From: Ch67 sp964491665
GTDB taxonomy: Bacteria; Pseudomonadota; Gammaproteobacteria; Pseudomonadales; Ketobacteraceae
Direction: 5' to 3'
DNA length: 26,327 nt
Assembly: GCA_964491665.1 (NCBI GenBank)
Contig: CAZBII010000047.1
Location: 1 to 26,327, forward strand
Shown here one piece after another: positions 15,107 to 23,438 of the stretch (positions within the stretch are counted from its first letter, which is position 1; every line of letters starts with the position of its first letter). The notes below the pieces were generated by a model. The model ran no database searches and was not told the DNA's origin. It saw only the letters and a list, made by a program, of their open reading frames with translations. The translations under genes were made by a program, and so were the position numbers.

Positions 15107-16771
15107 ATGTGGTCATCCGTTGATTTTCCCCTGTTTTTCGCCGGCCTGGGCCTGTTCCTGTTTGGCCTGATGATTCTGGAGCGGGCGCTGGCGACCCTCA
15201 GCAGTGAATCCTTCCGCGTCATGTTGCGCCGCTCCACCGCCCGGCCGGCGGGTGCGGTGCTGGGCGGCGTCGTCAGCACGGTGGTGCTGCAAGGCAGTTC
15301 CACTGTCGGCCTGCTGATGATGGCCTTTGTCGGCGCCGGACTGCTGCCGCTGTACAGCGCGGTGGGGGTGGTACTGGGCGCCAATCTCGGCACCACCTTC
15401 ACCGGCTGGATCGTGACGACGCTGGGTTTCCGGCTGGATCTGGCGCAGGTGGCGGTGCCCGTGATGGGGCTGGGCGCGCTGATGGCGGTGATGTTCCGCT
15501 CGCGCGAGCGCTGGCAGGCCTGGGGCGGTTTCGTGTTCGGGCTGGGCCTGTTGCTGTTCGGACTGAACGCGATGAAAACCGCGATGGAACAGCTGGCCGC
15601 CCACGCCGATGTGAGCCTGCTGGACGGCTGGCCGCTGCCACTGTTCGTGCTGGTGGGCGCGCTGTTCACCGCGCTGATCCGCTCCAGTTCCGCCTGCATG
15701 ATGATCATCCTGAGTGCGCTGGATGCCGGCAGTCTGGACCTGACCAGCGCGGCGGCACTGGCGGTGGGCGCGGACATCGGCACCACCAGCACCATGGCGC
15801 TGGGGGCCATCGGCGGCTCGGCCATCAAGAAGCAGCTGGCGCTGTCGCATGTGCTGTTCAATGCGGGCACGGCGGCGCTGGCCTATCTACTGATGCAGCC
15901 GTTGCTGCAACTGGTGCAGACAGGTTTTGGCATTCACGATCCGCTGTACGCGCTGGTGGCGTTTCACAGCACCTTCAACGCGCTGGGCGTGCTGCTGTTC
16001 GCGCCCTTCATCCGGCCGTTTTCCCGCTATCTGGAACGGCTGTTTCTGGCGGACGATCACGACATCCGCACCTACATCCACAATGTGCCGGCATCGCTGC
16101 CGGTGGAAGCCATCACCGCCGTGGAGCGCGAGGTGGAGCGTCTGCTGGTGCAGGTGCTGGCGTTGAATCTGCGCAATCTCAAAGTCGACATGACGACCCT
16201 GCGTCTGCCGGCGCCGCAGTTGCAGCTGTTGCTTGATGCGTTTCCGTCCGAACGCCAGTTCGCCGATTGCTACAGCGACATCAAGAAGCTGGAGGGCGCG
16301 ATTCTGGAATATGCCGGTGAAGTGCAGCGCGGCAGCCTGGACGCTGCGCAGGTGAAAAAACTGCACCAGCTACTGAGTGCTGCCCGCCACGGCGTGTATG
16401 CCGCCAAGGCGCTGAAGGACATCCGCGAGAATCTGGTGGAGCTGCGGCATGCAGACAATCCGGCGCTGCAGACGTTTTATGACGACCAGCTGCGCTACGA
16501 AAAGGGCACGCTGCTGCTGTTGCTGCAGCTGATGCTGGGTGAGCACGACGAGCGCTACGTGAGCGAGGAATTGCAGCGTGTCCGCGAGCAGAACCGCCAG
16601 CTGCACCAGCAGGTGGAGCGCGATCTGTTCCGCACCGGTCTGCATCAGGGCGCCGATGAACTGGCCACATCCACGCTGCTCAACGTGAACCGCGAATTCC
16701 GTGCCTCGGTGCAGAATTTTGCCAAGGCCATCGGGCATCTGCGCCTGCCATTCCAGACCGAAGATGAGTGA
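15107..16771 (+). CDS. Na/Pi cotransporter family protein with PhoU-like C-terminal domain
   Basis: An inner-membrane protein of 554 residues in the NptA/YjbB-like family, which moves phosphate with sodium, usually outward in bacteria. Two inverted repeats are visible: QGSSTVGLLMM (62-72) with LGANLGTTFTG (90-100), and RSSSACMMIILSA (192-204) with VGADIGTTSTM (220-230). The first keeps the Gln of the QSSS signature, the second has Arg in its place. After the membrane part, residues ~350-550 are charged helices (VEREVERLLVQVLALNL, IKKLEGAILEYAGEVQRG, RVREQNRQLHQQVERDL) as in PhoU. ATG 15107 is chosen; GGAG at 15091-15094 lies 12 nt upstream, and an upstream start at 15044 would add a Pro-rich non-conserved segment. 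It is divergent from the DUF4126 gene. Confidence 0.9.
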   Translation: MWSSVDFPLFFAGLGLFLFGLMILERALATLSSESFRVMLRRSTARPAGAVLGGVVSTVVLQGSSTVGLLMMAFVGAGLLPLYSAVGVVLGANLGTTFTGWIVTTLGFRLDLAQVAVPVMGLGALMAVMFRSRERWQAWGGFVFGLGLLLFGLNAMKTAMEQLAAHADVSLLDGWPLPLFVLVGALFTALIRSSSACMMIILSALDAGSLDLTSAAALAVGADIGTTSTMALGAIGGSAIKKQLALSHVLFNAGTAALAYLLMQPLLQLVQTGFGIHDPLYALVAFHSTFNALGVLLFAPFIRPFSRYLERLFLADDHDIRTYIHNVPASLPVEAITAVEREVERLLVQVLALNLRNLKVDMTTLRLPAPQLQLLLDAFPSERQFADCYSDIKKLEGAILEYAGEVQRGSLDAAQVKKLHQLLSAARHGVYAAKALKDIRENLVELRHADNPALQTFYDDQLRYEKGTLLLLLQLMLGEHDERYVSEELQRVREQNRQLHQQVERDLFRTGLHQGADELATSTLLNVNREFRASVQNFAKAIGHLRLPFQTEDE

Positions 16772-16981
16772 CGGCGGCGTTGCCGGAGGCACGCACCGAT
16801 TTTCGAATTGCGGCACGTTTTCTGTTTGTTGATAGCTTTATCATGCGGCGCTTTCCGCTTGCGTGCTTTATGGCCGTCATGGCACGCTGGCGGCACAAGA
16901 AAAATTGCGATCGGATGTCATGGATGGTGTCGCCGCAACACACAGCAGTCGTGCCAGGGAGCGGAGCTGCGGGGGAGCCAC

Positions 16982-17554
16982 ATGTCCATACCAGTCGCGA
17001 CGGCAGCGTCGCCCAAATTCAAGGTGATCGTGCAGGGGGTTGCGGAGGGGTGTCATCCGCAGCGGGTGCGTGCCGCGCTTTCCACGCGCTTTGGCATCAC
17101 GCCGGCGCAGGTGGAACAGCTGCTGGCCAGCCAGGGCGGACTGCTCACGGAGCTGGTGGATCACCAGACCGCCTGGCAGCTGAAAAGCCTGCTGGAACAG
17201 CTGGGAGTGGAGTGCCGGATTGCGCCGGTGCCGCTGGCCAGCCTGCACGATGTCACCGATCGCATCAGCCTGCATGCCCCTGCCGCCCACCGTCATGTAG
17301 GGCACGCACCCATGCGCAGCCGGCCGGGCCAGCCGCCGCTGCGCCAATCCGTTCCGGTGGTCAAAAGCAACAGCAGCCGCATTCCCGGCCGCAGCCGCGC
17401 GCGTCCGGCCAGTGCCTCGCACACCCAGATCTGGCGCATGGTGGCCGTGATTGCCACCGCGTTTGTGCTGGGCTGGTACCTGCAGTCGGGCCGGCAGCAC
17501 ACCAGCCTGCCGACCGCCGTAACCGCCAGTGCCACGACCGGCGCGGTGCGTTAA
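16982..17554 (+). CDS. Unknown protein with ~70-residue alpha/beta domain and C-terminal membrane anchor
   Basis: A 190-residue protein, family not named by me. Residues ~12-84 look like a compact repeat-type domain (FKVIVQGVAEGCHPQRVRAALSTRFG then LEQLGVECRIAPV), of the kind found in front of disordered linkers and membrane helices in other proteobacterial proteins. A low-complexity, Arg/Pro/Ser-rich linker covers ~100-148, and one hydrophobic helix (IWRMVAVIATAFVLGWYLQ) spans ~150-168. The tail is short and Thr/Ala-rich. ATG 16982 is chosen because the very strong GGGGGAG stands 4 nt upstream; longer in-frame starts (16808) would add a sequence without conservation features. There are 210 bp of spacer after the Na/Pi-family gene with no clear feature. 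Confidence 0.75.
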   Translation: MSIPVATAASPKFKVIVQGVAEGCHPQRVRAALSTRFGITPAQVEQLLASQGGLLTELVDHQTAWQLKSLLEQLGVECRIAPVPLASLHDVTDRISLHAPAAHRHVGHAPMRSRPGQPPLRQSVPVVKSNSSRIPGRSRARPASASHTQIWRMVAVIATAFVLGWYLQSGRQHTSLPTAVTASATTGAVR

Positions 17555-17656
17555 CAGCCGGCAGGCCGAACACGGCTGCCGGTTTCCGTTGCCCGATCTA
17601 TCTGGTACCATCGTACAAAAATAAGCAGAATCCCTGGACCCAACGGACTTCCCGGC

Positions 17657-19711
17657 GTGAAAAAACTCTTCAAGCGAACCTTCTTCGGCGCGGTGCTGAT
17701 TCTGCTGCTGGCTCTGGCCGGCGGCGCTGTCAGCGTCTGGCCCTTCCTCGTGTTTCCCGTCACCGACATCCAGACCCAGCGCCGCGCGCCGCTGCCGGTG
17801 CTGGACAGTCCCACCCTGCTGGCGGGCGTGGCCGAGCGTGACATCACGCCGCCCATTGGCATTCCGAAAATGGGTTATTCGGCCTGGGCGCGGGAAGCGG
17901 ATGGCTTTCGCAACCGGCTCAAGGCGCGCGCCTTCTACCTGAAGCCGAAGCAGGGCGAGCCGATCGTGGTGCTGCAGGCGGATCTGCCCGCCAGTTCGCT
18001 GGTGCTGCATCACAAGGTGGCGGACCTGATCGCCGCCCGCACCGACGTGGCCCTGCACAACCTGTCGCTGCATGTCACCCACACCCACAGCGGTCCGGGT
18101 CAGTTCATGGACAGCGATTTTTACAATGCCTTCGGCTCCAACAAGCCCGGTTTTGATCCGGCGCTGTTCGATTTCCTGGCGCGGCAGATGGCGGATGCGG
18201 TGATTGCTGGGTATGAAAGCCGGCGGCCGGCGAAGCTGGCCATCGGCGCGACGGAAATCTACGGCGCCACCAAAAACCGCGCGATGGGCGCCTATGTGCG
18301 CAATGAAAATGTGACGGACAAGAGCGAAGGCGACGCCGCCGCGCTGCGTGCCGTGAACCCGCTGATCACGCTGGTGCGCATCGACGCGCAGACCGACGCC
18401 GGCGACTTCAAACCGCTGGGCGCGTTCTCCAGTTTCGCGATTCACGGCACCGGCATTCCGCCGTTCACCCATCCCTATCATGGCGATGTCTGGACCTTCT
18501 TCGAGCGCGAACTGGAATGGAATATCGCGCGCAAGTACCAGCCGCCGTGGCAACCGGTGCACGGTCCGTTCGAGGCCAATCACGCCGACAACAATCCCAA
18601 TTACCGGCACGGTCTGCGCGGCGATATTGAAACCCGCCGCATCGGTCTGGCGCTGGCGGAGCGGGCGTGGCAGCTGTTCACAAGTCTTGATAATCAGTTG
18701 CAGGATGACGTGCCGATCAGCAGCGCCATGCGCGAGATCGATCTGCTGAACCTGCGCCCGCAGGATGAAAAAATACTGTGCGAGCGGGCCATTGCCGGCA
18801 CCGCCGTGGTGGGCGCGGCGCAGGGCGACGAGGTGTTCCCGATCAGCTATCTGCCGCCGTTCCAGCGCGGCTGGCCGGACGATGGCGCCGGCGACTGCCA
18901 CGGCGAAAAACGCTGGATGCTGTCGAAGCTGCAGGCGTGGGGCGTGGCGCCGACCCGTTATCCGCACCGCGTGTCGTTCACCCTGTTCCGCATCGGTGAT
19001 CTGGCGCTGCTGGGTCTGCCGTTTGAAATCACCTTCGAGGCGGGCAATCGTATTGGCGCTGCCGTAACGCAGGCGTTTGCCGACGGTGCAGCACCTGTGG
19101 CAAGAGCCGTCGTCAGCAGTCACACCAACGGTTTCTTCGGCTACAGCGCCACCCGCGAGGAATATTCCGCGCAGTGGTACGAGGGCGGTCACACCATTTA
19201 CGGCCCGCGCACCACCGAGTTCCTGGCGAAAGAGTCTTCCAAGCTGGCCGGCGAACTGCTGCGTCAGCCGGGTTACGCCGACCTGCCGCAGGAATGGACA
19301 TTCTCGCTGGCCAGCAAAAGCTATTACCCGCCAGTGCTGGAAGCGACCGGCAAACGGGTGGAACTGCAGCCGGCGCAGTTCGTCGATGCACAGGCCAATC
19401 AGGAGCCCTACTGGGAAATGCAGCTGCTGGATGTGAACCCTTCCGCGCTGAACCTGCATGAACCCCTGCTGGCGATCGAAGCCAGCGCCGATGGTGAACG
19501 GTTCACCCCGCTGACGGACCCGAATGGCGTGCCGGTGGACGATCAGGGCTATGACCTGCAGATCATCCACGACGGCGACAGCGATGCCGGCATGGCCCGC
19601 TATGTCCTGCGCTGGTACAACCCGCCAGTGGCGGCGCCGGGGCAGTGGTTCCGTTTCCGGGTGGCAGCGCGGGCCGGGCAGGACACCTTCCTGTCCGCGA
19701 AATTCCGCTGA
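17657..19711 (+). CDS. Neutral/alkaline ceramidase family protein (probably divergent)
   Basis: A 684-residue exported or membrane-anchored protein of the neutral ceramidase family (ceramidases split N-acylsphingosine with a zinc-bound serine enzyme). N-terminal hydrophobic helix at ~9-32. Family landmarks: GVAERDITPPIGIPKMGYS (57-75), THTHSGPG (141-148), AIHGTG (His263), LPFEITFEAG (Glu457) and NGFFGYSATREEYSAQWYEGG (491-511; Tyr496). In the Pseudomonas enzyme the serine nucleophile stands in NLSPN; here the matching text is ADNNPN (310-315), so Asn313 appears to replace the serine. The zinc ligands look kept. It may therefore have another activity or another nucleophile. GTG 17657 is the start, with a weak ribosome binding site. 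It stands alone between unrelated genes. Confidence 0.85.
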   Translation: MKKLFKRTFFGAVLILLLALAGGAVSVWPFLVFPVTDIQTQRRAPLPVLDSPTLLAGVAERDITPPIGIPKMGYSAWAREADGFRNRLKARAFYLKPKQGEPIVVLQADLPASSLVLHHKVADLIAARTDVALHNLSLHVTHTHSGPGQFMDSDFYNAFGSNKPGFDPALFDFLARQMADAVIAGYESRRPAKLAIGATEIYGATKNRAMGAYVRNENVTDKSEGDAAALRAVNPLITLVRIDAQTDAGDFKPLGAFSSFAIHGTGIPPFTHPYHGDVWTFFERELEWNIARKYQPPWQPVHGPFEANHADNNPNYRHGLRGDIETRRIGLALAERAWQLFTSLDNQLQDDVPISSAMREIDLLNLRPQDEKILCERAIAGTAVVGAAQGDEVFPISYLPPFQRGWPDDGAGDCHGEKRWMLSKLQAWGVAPTRYPHRVSFTLFRIGDLALLGLPFEITFEAGNRIGAAVTQAFADGAAPVARAVVSSHTNGFFGYSATREEYSAQWYEGGHTIYGPRTTEFLAKESSKLAGELLRQPGYADLPQEWTFSLASKSYYPPVLEATGKRVELQPAQFVDAQANQEPYWEMQLLDVNPSALNLHEPLLAIEASADGERFTPLTDPNGVPVDDQGYDLQIIHDGDSDAGMARYVLRWYNPPVAAPGQWFRFRVAARAGQDTFLSAKFR

Positions 19712-19817
19712 GGGGCGCCCATTTTGGTGACCGGTTGCACAATTCTGGCTGTGACACTTGGGTTACTGCGGCCTGCGGATTACCATGCGTCCACTTTGAC
19801 CTGACAGGAGACACACC

Positions 19818-20402
19818 ATGAAAAAGACACTGCTCGCCAGTGCCCTGCTGCTGGCCGCCAATTCCGCGCTGGCCGGCAATTTCGGATACACCTATGTGGA
19901 AGGCGGTTTCGGTGAAGGCCCGGCGGACGGCGACGGAGTGTTCCTGGGCGGCGCGGTCGACCTGCAACAGGGTTTCGGCCTGATCGGTTCCTACTACGCG
20001 CTGGAATACGATGATCGCGGCGACTGGCACGACGAGGGTGATCTGGACATCCTGACCATCGGCGCGCAGTTCCACACCCCCATCAACAGCCAGGCCGATT
20101 TCGTCGGCAGCGTGCAGCTGATGAATGCTGAGTGGGATTGTCAGCATTGGTGGCGGCATCGGGGTGACGAAGGTGACGACACCGGCCTGTTGCTGCGTGG
20201 TGGCATCCGTTTCGCAGTCCAGCAGAACCTGCAGCTGGAAGGCGACATCTCCTACATCACCAACGATTTCTGGGACGACAACGAGCTGGGCATCAAGGCC
20301 GGCCTGCGCTTCTTCGTCAACCGCCAGTTCTCCATCGCCGGCGGCATTGCCTCCGACCAGGAGCTGGATGGACTGTACGTGAGCGGCCGCTTCCAGTTCT
20401 GA
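19818..20402 (+). CDS. Small outer-membrane beta-barrel protein
   Basis: A 194-residue exported protein with a standard signal peptide (MKKTLLASALLLAANSALA, cut before GNF). The mature part has about eight alternating amphipathic strands (FGYTYVEGGF, GVFLGGAVDL, FGLIGSYYALEYDD, LDILTIGAQFHT, LLLRGGIRFAV, LQLEGDISYIT, LGIKAGLRFFV, YVSGRFQF) and ends in Phe, the usual BAM signal, so an eight-stranded barrel of the OmpA-like/Ail type is likely. One loop (EWDCQHWWRHRGDEGDD) is unusual for its Cys, Trp and charge. AGGAGA 7 nt upstream of ATG 19818 is an excellent ribosome binding site. A strong intrinsic terminator follows. Function is unknown. Confidence 0.85.
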   Translation: MKKTLLASALLLAANSALAGNFGYTYVEGGFGEGPADGDGVFLGGAVDLQQGFGLIGSYYALEYDDRGDWHDEGDLDILTIGAQFHTPINSQADFVGSVQLMNAEWDCQHWWRHRGDEGDDTGLLLRGGIRFAVQQNLQLEGDISYITNDFWDDNELGIKAGLRFFVNRQFSIAGGIASDQELDGLYVSGRFQF

Positions 20403-20429
20403 TCCGGTTCGCATCTCTTGCGAATCCAC

Positions 20430-20467
20430 AGCCGGGTGCTCCGTACAGGGCACCCGGCTTTGTTTTT
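20430..20467 (+). terminator. Intrinsic terminator of the beta-barrel gene
   Basis: A 10-bp perfect stem AGCCGGGTGC / GCACCCGGCT with a 10-nt loop, followed by TTGTTTTT. It lies 27 nt after the stop codon. This is the clearest forward terminator in the window. Confidence 0.9.
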
Positions 20468-20515
20468 GCTGGCCGCCAGGCCATCCTCCGCCACCTCCCG
20501 TTTCCATGTGAGTGT

Positions 20516-20534
20516 CTTGCGACTTCATCGCAAG
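20516..20534. other. Small hairpin upstream of parC
   Basis: CTTGCGA-CTTCA-TCGCAAG, a perfect 7-bp inverted repeat, lies just upstream of the putative parC promoter. A related shorter one, TTCGCA-TCTCT-TGCGAA, stands at 20408-20424. Neither has a U-tract. They may be regulator sites or chance. Confidence 0.3.
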
Positions 20535-20546
20535 TCCTGAATCCGC

Positions 20547-20575
20547 CTGTCATTTTTGGCGTCTTCCATTAAAAT
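20547..20575 (+). promoter_or_regulatory. Putative sigma70 promoter of parC
   Basis: CTGTCA (20547-20552, 4 of 6), a 17-bp spacer and TAAAAT (20570-20575, 5 of 6). Transcription would begin near 20582, about 48 nt before the parC start. Confidence 0.5.
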
Positions 20576-20629
20576 GAATTCCGGATCGTCCATCCCGGTT
20601 TTTCATTTCGCAGCCATTATCGAGTAGCC

Positions 20630-22876
20630 ATGACCCAATCCCTCGATTTCGAAGGCATTGAACGCCTGCCCCTGAAGGAATACACCGAGCGTGCCTACCT
20701 GGATTATTCCATGTACGTCATCCTCGACCGCGCGTTGCCGCATATCGGCGACGGCCTGAAGCCCGTGCAGCGGCGCATCGTGTATGCGATGTCCGAGCTG
20801 GGGCTGAAATCCACTGCCAAGCACAAGAAGTCGGCGCGCACCGTGGGTGACGTGCTCGGTAAATTCCATCCCCACGGCGACAGCGCCTGCTACGAAGCCA
20901 TGGTGCTGATGGCGCAGTCGTTCTCGTACCGCTATCCGCTGATCGATGGCCAGGGCAACTGGGGTTCGCCGGACGATCCCAAATCCTTCGCCGCCATGCG
21001 TTACACCGAATCGCGGCTGGCGCCTTACGCCGACGTGCTGCTGGCGGAACTGGAGCAGGGCACGGTGGAATGGGTGCCGAATTTCGACGGCACGCTGGAA
21101 GAACCCGCGCTGCTGCCGTCGCGTCTGCCCAACGTGCTGCTCAATGGCTCCACCGGCATCGCGGTGGGCATGGCCACCGATATTCCGCCGCACAACCTGC
21201 GCGAAGTGGGCAAGGCCTGCATCCGTCTGCTGGAAGATCCGGGCTGCTCCATTGACGACCTGTGTGAAGATGTCATGGGGCCGGATTATCCCACCAGCGC
21301 CGAAATCATCACGCCGCGCAATGAACTCATCAAGATGTACGCCACCGGGCGCGGCTCGCTGCGCATGCGCGCCACCTATCATGTGGAAGACGGCGACATC
21401 GTGATTGACGCGCTGCCGCACCAGGTGTCCGGCGCGAAAATTCTGGAACAGATCGCCGACCAGATGAACAAGAAAAAGCTGCCGATGGTGAGTGATCTGC
21501 GGGACGAATCCGATCACGAGAATCCCACCCGTCTTGTCATCGTGCCGCGTTCCAACCGCGTGGAAATCGACGCACTGATGGGGCATCTGTTCGCCACCAC
21601 CGAACTGGAGCGCACCTATCGCGTCAACCTGAACATGATCGGCATCGACGGCCGTCCGCGCGTGAAAGGCCTGTACGACATCCTCAACGAGTGGCTGGAA
21701 TTCCGCATCACCACCGTGCGCCGGCGTCTGCAGCACCGTCTGGATAAAGTGCTGGATCGCCTGCACATCCTGGAAGGCTTGCTGATCGCCTATCTCAATA
21801 TCGACGAAGTGATCCACATCATCCGCACCGAGGACGAACCGAAGCAGGTGATGATGGAACGCTTCGGTTTATCCGATCTGCAGGCCGAAGCCATCCTGAA
21901 TTTGCGTCTGCGCAATCTGGCCAAGCTGGAAGAATTCCAGATTCGCGGCGAACAGGAAGAACTGGAAGCCGAGCGCCAGAAACTGGAAGAAATTCTCAAC
22001 TCCAACGCCAAGCTGAAAAAGCTGATCGTGAAGGAACTGCAGGCGGACATGGACAAGTTCGGCGGCGATCGCCGCTCGCCCATCGTGCAGCGCGAAGAAG
22101 CCAAAGCGATGGATGAAACCGAGCTGGTGGCGGCGGAGCCGGTGACGGTGGTGCTGTCGAAAAAAGGCTGGGTACGTGCGGCGAAAGGCCACGATGTCGA
22201 TCCGGTGAGCCTGAGTTACAAGGCCGGCGATGAATTCCTGGCGCTGGCGAAGGGCAAGTCCAACCAGAACGCGATTTTCTTCGATTCCACCGGCCGCAGT
22301 TACACGCTGCAGGCGCACACGCTGCCGTCGGCGCGGGGGCAGGGCGAACCGCTGTCAGCAAGGCTGGAACCGCCTTCAGGCGCGACGTTCGACGGCGTGC
22401 TGATGGGCAGCGACGATCAGCTGTGCCTGATGGCGAGCGACGCCGGTTACGGCTTCATCATGAAACTGGCGGATGCGCAGTCGCGCAACAAGAGCGGCAA
22501 GGCGCTGCTGACCCTGCCGCCGAAAGCACGCGTGCTGCAGCCGCAGCTGGTGCACGATGCCGACAACGAGTTCGTGGTGGCGGTGAGCAACGAAGGCCGC
22601 ATGCTGATGTTCCCGCTGCGGGAACTGCCGGAACTGGCCAAGGGCAAGGGCAACAAGATCATCAGCATTCCGTCGGCCCGCGCCGAAGCGCGCGAGGAAT
22701 TCGTTATTGGCGTGGTGGTGATCAATCGCGGCCAGCAGCTGAAAGTGATTGCCGGCAAGCGTCATATCGGCCTGAAGTTCAGCGAGCTGGAGCACTACAT
22801 GGGCGAGCGCGGTCGGCGTGGCAACATGCTGCCACGGGGCTTCCAGAAAGTGGATGCGATCGAGGTCGTGGAATAA
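20630..22876 (+). CDS. parC: DNA topoisomerase IV subunit A (ParC)
   Basis: The DNA-breaking subunit of topoisomerase IV, which with ParE decatenates daughter chromosomes. 748 residues, against 752 in E. coli. N-terminal GLKPVQRRIVYAMSELGL, the active-site AAMRYTESRL (Tyr125), the quinolone-determining segment HPHGDSACYEAM (Ser85 and Glu89, equivalent to E. coli Ser80 and Glu84, both in the susceptible state), and a C-terminal beta-propeller with blades such as TVVLSKKGWVRAAKGHD, DQLCLMASDAGYGFIMKLADA and FVVAVSNEGRMLMFPLREL. The start ATG 20630 follows GAG at 20621-20623. parE is not next to it in this window, so the gene appears to be expressed alone, closed by its own terminator. Confidence 0.97.
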   Translation: MTQSLDFEGIERLPLKEYTERAYLDYSMYVILDRALPHIGDGLKPVQRRIVYAMSELGLKSTAKHKKSARTVGDVLGKFHPHGDSACYEAMVLMAQSFSYRYPLIDGQGNWGSPDDPKSFAAMRYTESRLAPYADVLLAELEQGTVEWVPNFDGTLEEPALLPSRLPNVLLNGSTGIAVGMATDIPPHNLREVGKACIRLLEDPGCSIDDLCEDVMGPDYPTSAEIITPRNELIKMYATGRGSLRMRATYHVEDGDIVIDALPHQVSGAKILEQIADQMNKKKLPMVSDLRDESDHENPTRLVIVPRSNRVEIDALMGHLFATTELERTYRVNLNMIGIDGRPRVKGLYDILNEWLEFRITTVRRRLQHRLDKVLDRLHILEGLLIAYLNIDEVIHIIRTEDEPKQVMMERFGLSDLQAEAILNLRLRNLAKLEEFQIRGEQEELEAERQKLEEILNSNAKLKKLIVKELQADMDKFGGDRRSPIVQREEAKAMDETELVAAEPVTVVLSKKGWVRAAKGHDVDPVSLSYKAGDEFLALAKGKSNQNAIFFDSTGRSYTLQAHTLPSARGQGEPLSARLEPPSGATFDGVLMGSDDQLCLMASDAGYGFIMKLADAQSRNKSGKALLTLPPKARVLQPQLVHDADNEFVVAVSNEGRMLMFPLRELPELAKGKGNKIISIPSARAEAREEFVIGVVVINRGQQLKVIAGKRHIGLKFSELEHYMGERGRRGNMLPRGFQKVDAIEVVE

Positions 22877-22887
22877 GGCGGGAAGGA

Positions 22888-22916
22888 GGGGCGGTTATTC
22901 CGCCCCGAATTTTTTC
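22888..22916 (+). terminator. Intrinsic terminator of parC, overlapping a convergent gene
   Basis: A 7-bp stem GGGGCGG / CCGCCCC with loop TTATT, followed by GAATTTTTTC. It lies 11 nt after the parC stop. The loop contains the stop codon (22895-22897) of the leftward gene, and the right arm and U-tract are inside that gene's last codons. Confidence 0.85.
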
Positions 22917-23188
22917 AGCACATCCACATATTCGGGATGGCTTTTGTGTTCGGTGGCGATCTGCAGCAGGGTGCGGCCCTGGCGGTCGCGGGCGTTGATG
23001 TCGCGGCCCTGGTCGCGGAACAGTTGCAGGAAGCGCTCGAAGGCTTCGGCCGGCAGACCGCGGTAAGCCTTGACCAGCACGTGGAAATCCACGTTTTCAT
23101 CGCCGGCGGGCTGCATTTCCAGATAACGGGCGACCTTGGTTTCGTCCAGTTCTTCGCCGATGACTTTCACTTTGTCTTTGGTGGACAT
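22895..23188 (-). CDS. PA4642 family protein
   Basis: A small cytoplasmic protein of 97 residues that resembles Pseudomonas PA4642, a conserved gammaproteobacterial family of unknown function. Visible: KVKVIGEELDETKVARYLEMQPAGDENVDFHVLVKAYRGLPAEAFERFLQLF and the ankyrin-like end GRDINARDRQGRTLLQIATEHKSHPEYVDVLKKFG. ATG 23186-23188 is chosen since AAAGGGG stands about 7 nt upstream; an upstream in-frame ATG (23236) lacks such a site. It converges with parC and shares sequence with its terminator. The single ankyrin-like motif hints at a protein-binding role, which is inference. Confidence 0.85.
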   Translation of the reverse strand: MSTKDKVKVIGEELDETKVARYLEMQPAGDENVDFHVLVKAYRGLPAEAFERFLQLFRDQGRDINARDRQGRTLLQIATEHKSHPEYVDVLKKFGAE

Positions 23189-23349
23189 GGGGTTTCCCCT
23201 TTCTCGCGGTTCTACAACAGTAATGCGGTTCTGCAACCATGGTGCGGACGACGGGTGGCGCCAGTCCGGCCGCGGATGGTAGCACAGGTCGCGGGCCGCT
23301 GTTGAGCCGGCGGGCTGCCCGGACGTGACCCATTGCCCAACGGACGTTT

Positions 23350-23379
23350 TTGGCTGATCCTTCCGCCAGCGTGTAAACT
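23350..23379 (+). promoter_or_regulatory. Putative sigma70 promoter of serB
   Basis: TTGGCT (23350-23355), an 18-bp spacer and TAAACT (23374-23379). Transcription would begin near 23386, about 53 nt before the serB start. Confidence 0.45.
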
Positions 23380-23438
23380 ACGCAGCCCCTTGTGCCAGCT
23401 TTCAACCAAGTGCCAACTCTCATTATGAAGGAACGGGT

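Noticed and set aside
16768..17841. 357-codon forward frame across the tail-anchored protein and the start of the ceramidase-family gene
   Set aside because: Gly/Arg/Ala/Gln-rich product in a shifted frame; it overlaps two genes with better ribosome binding sites and domain features.
16877..19570. 897-codon open frame on the reverse strand opposite the ceramidase-family gene
   Set aside because: Rich in His, Arg, Gln and Gly with no domain; it mirrors the GC-biased third positions of the real forward genes and has no ribosome binding site.
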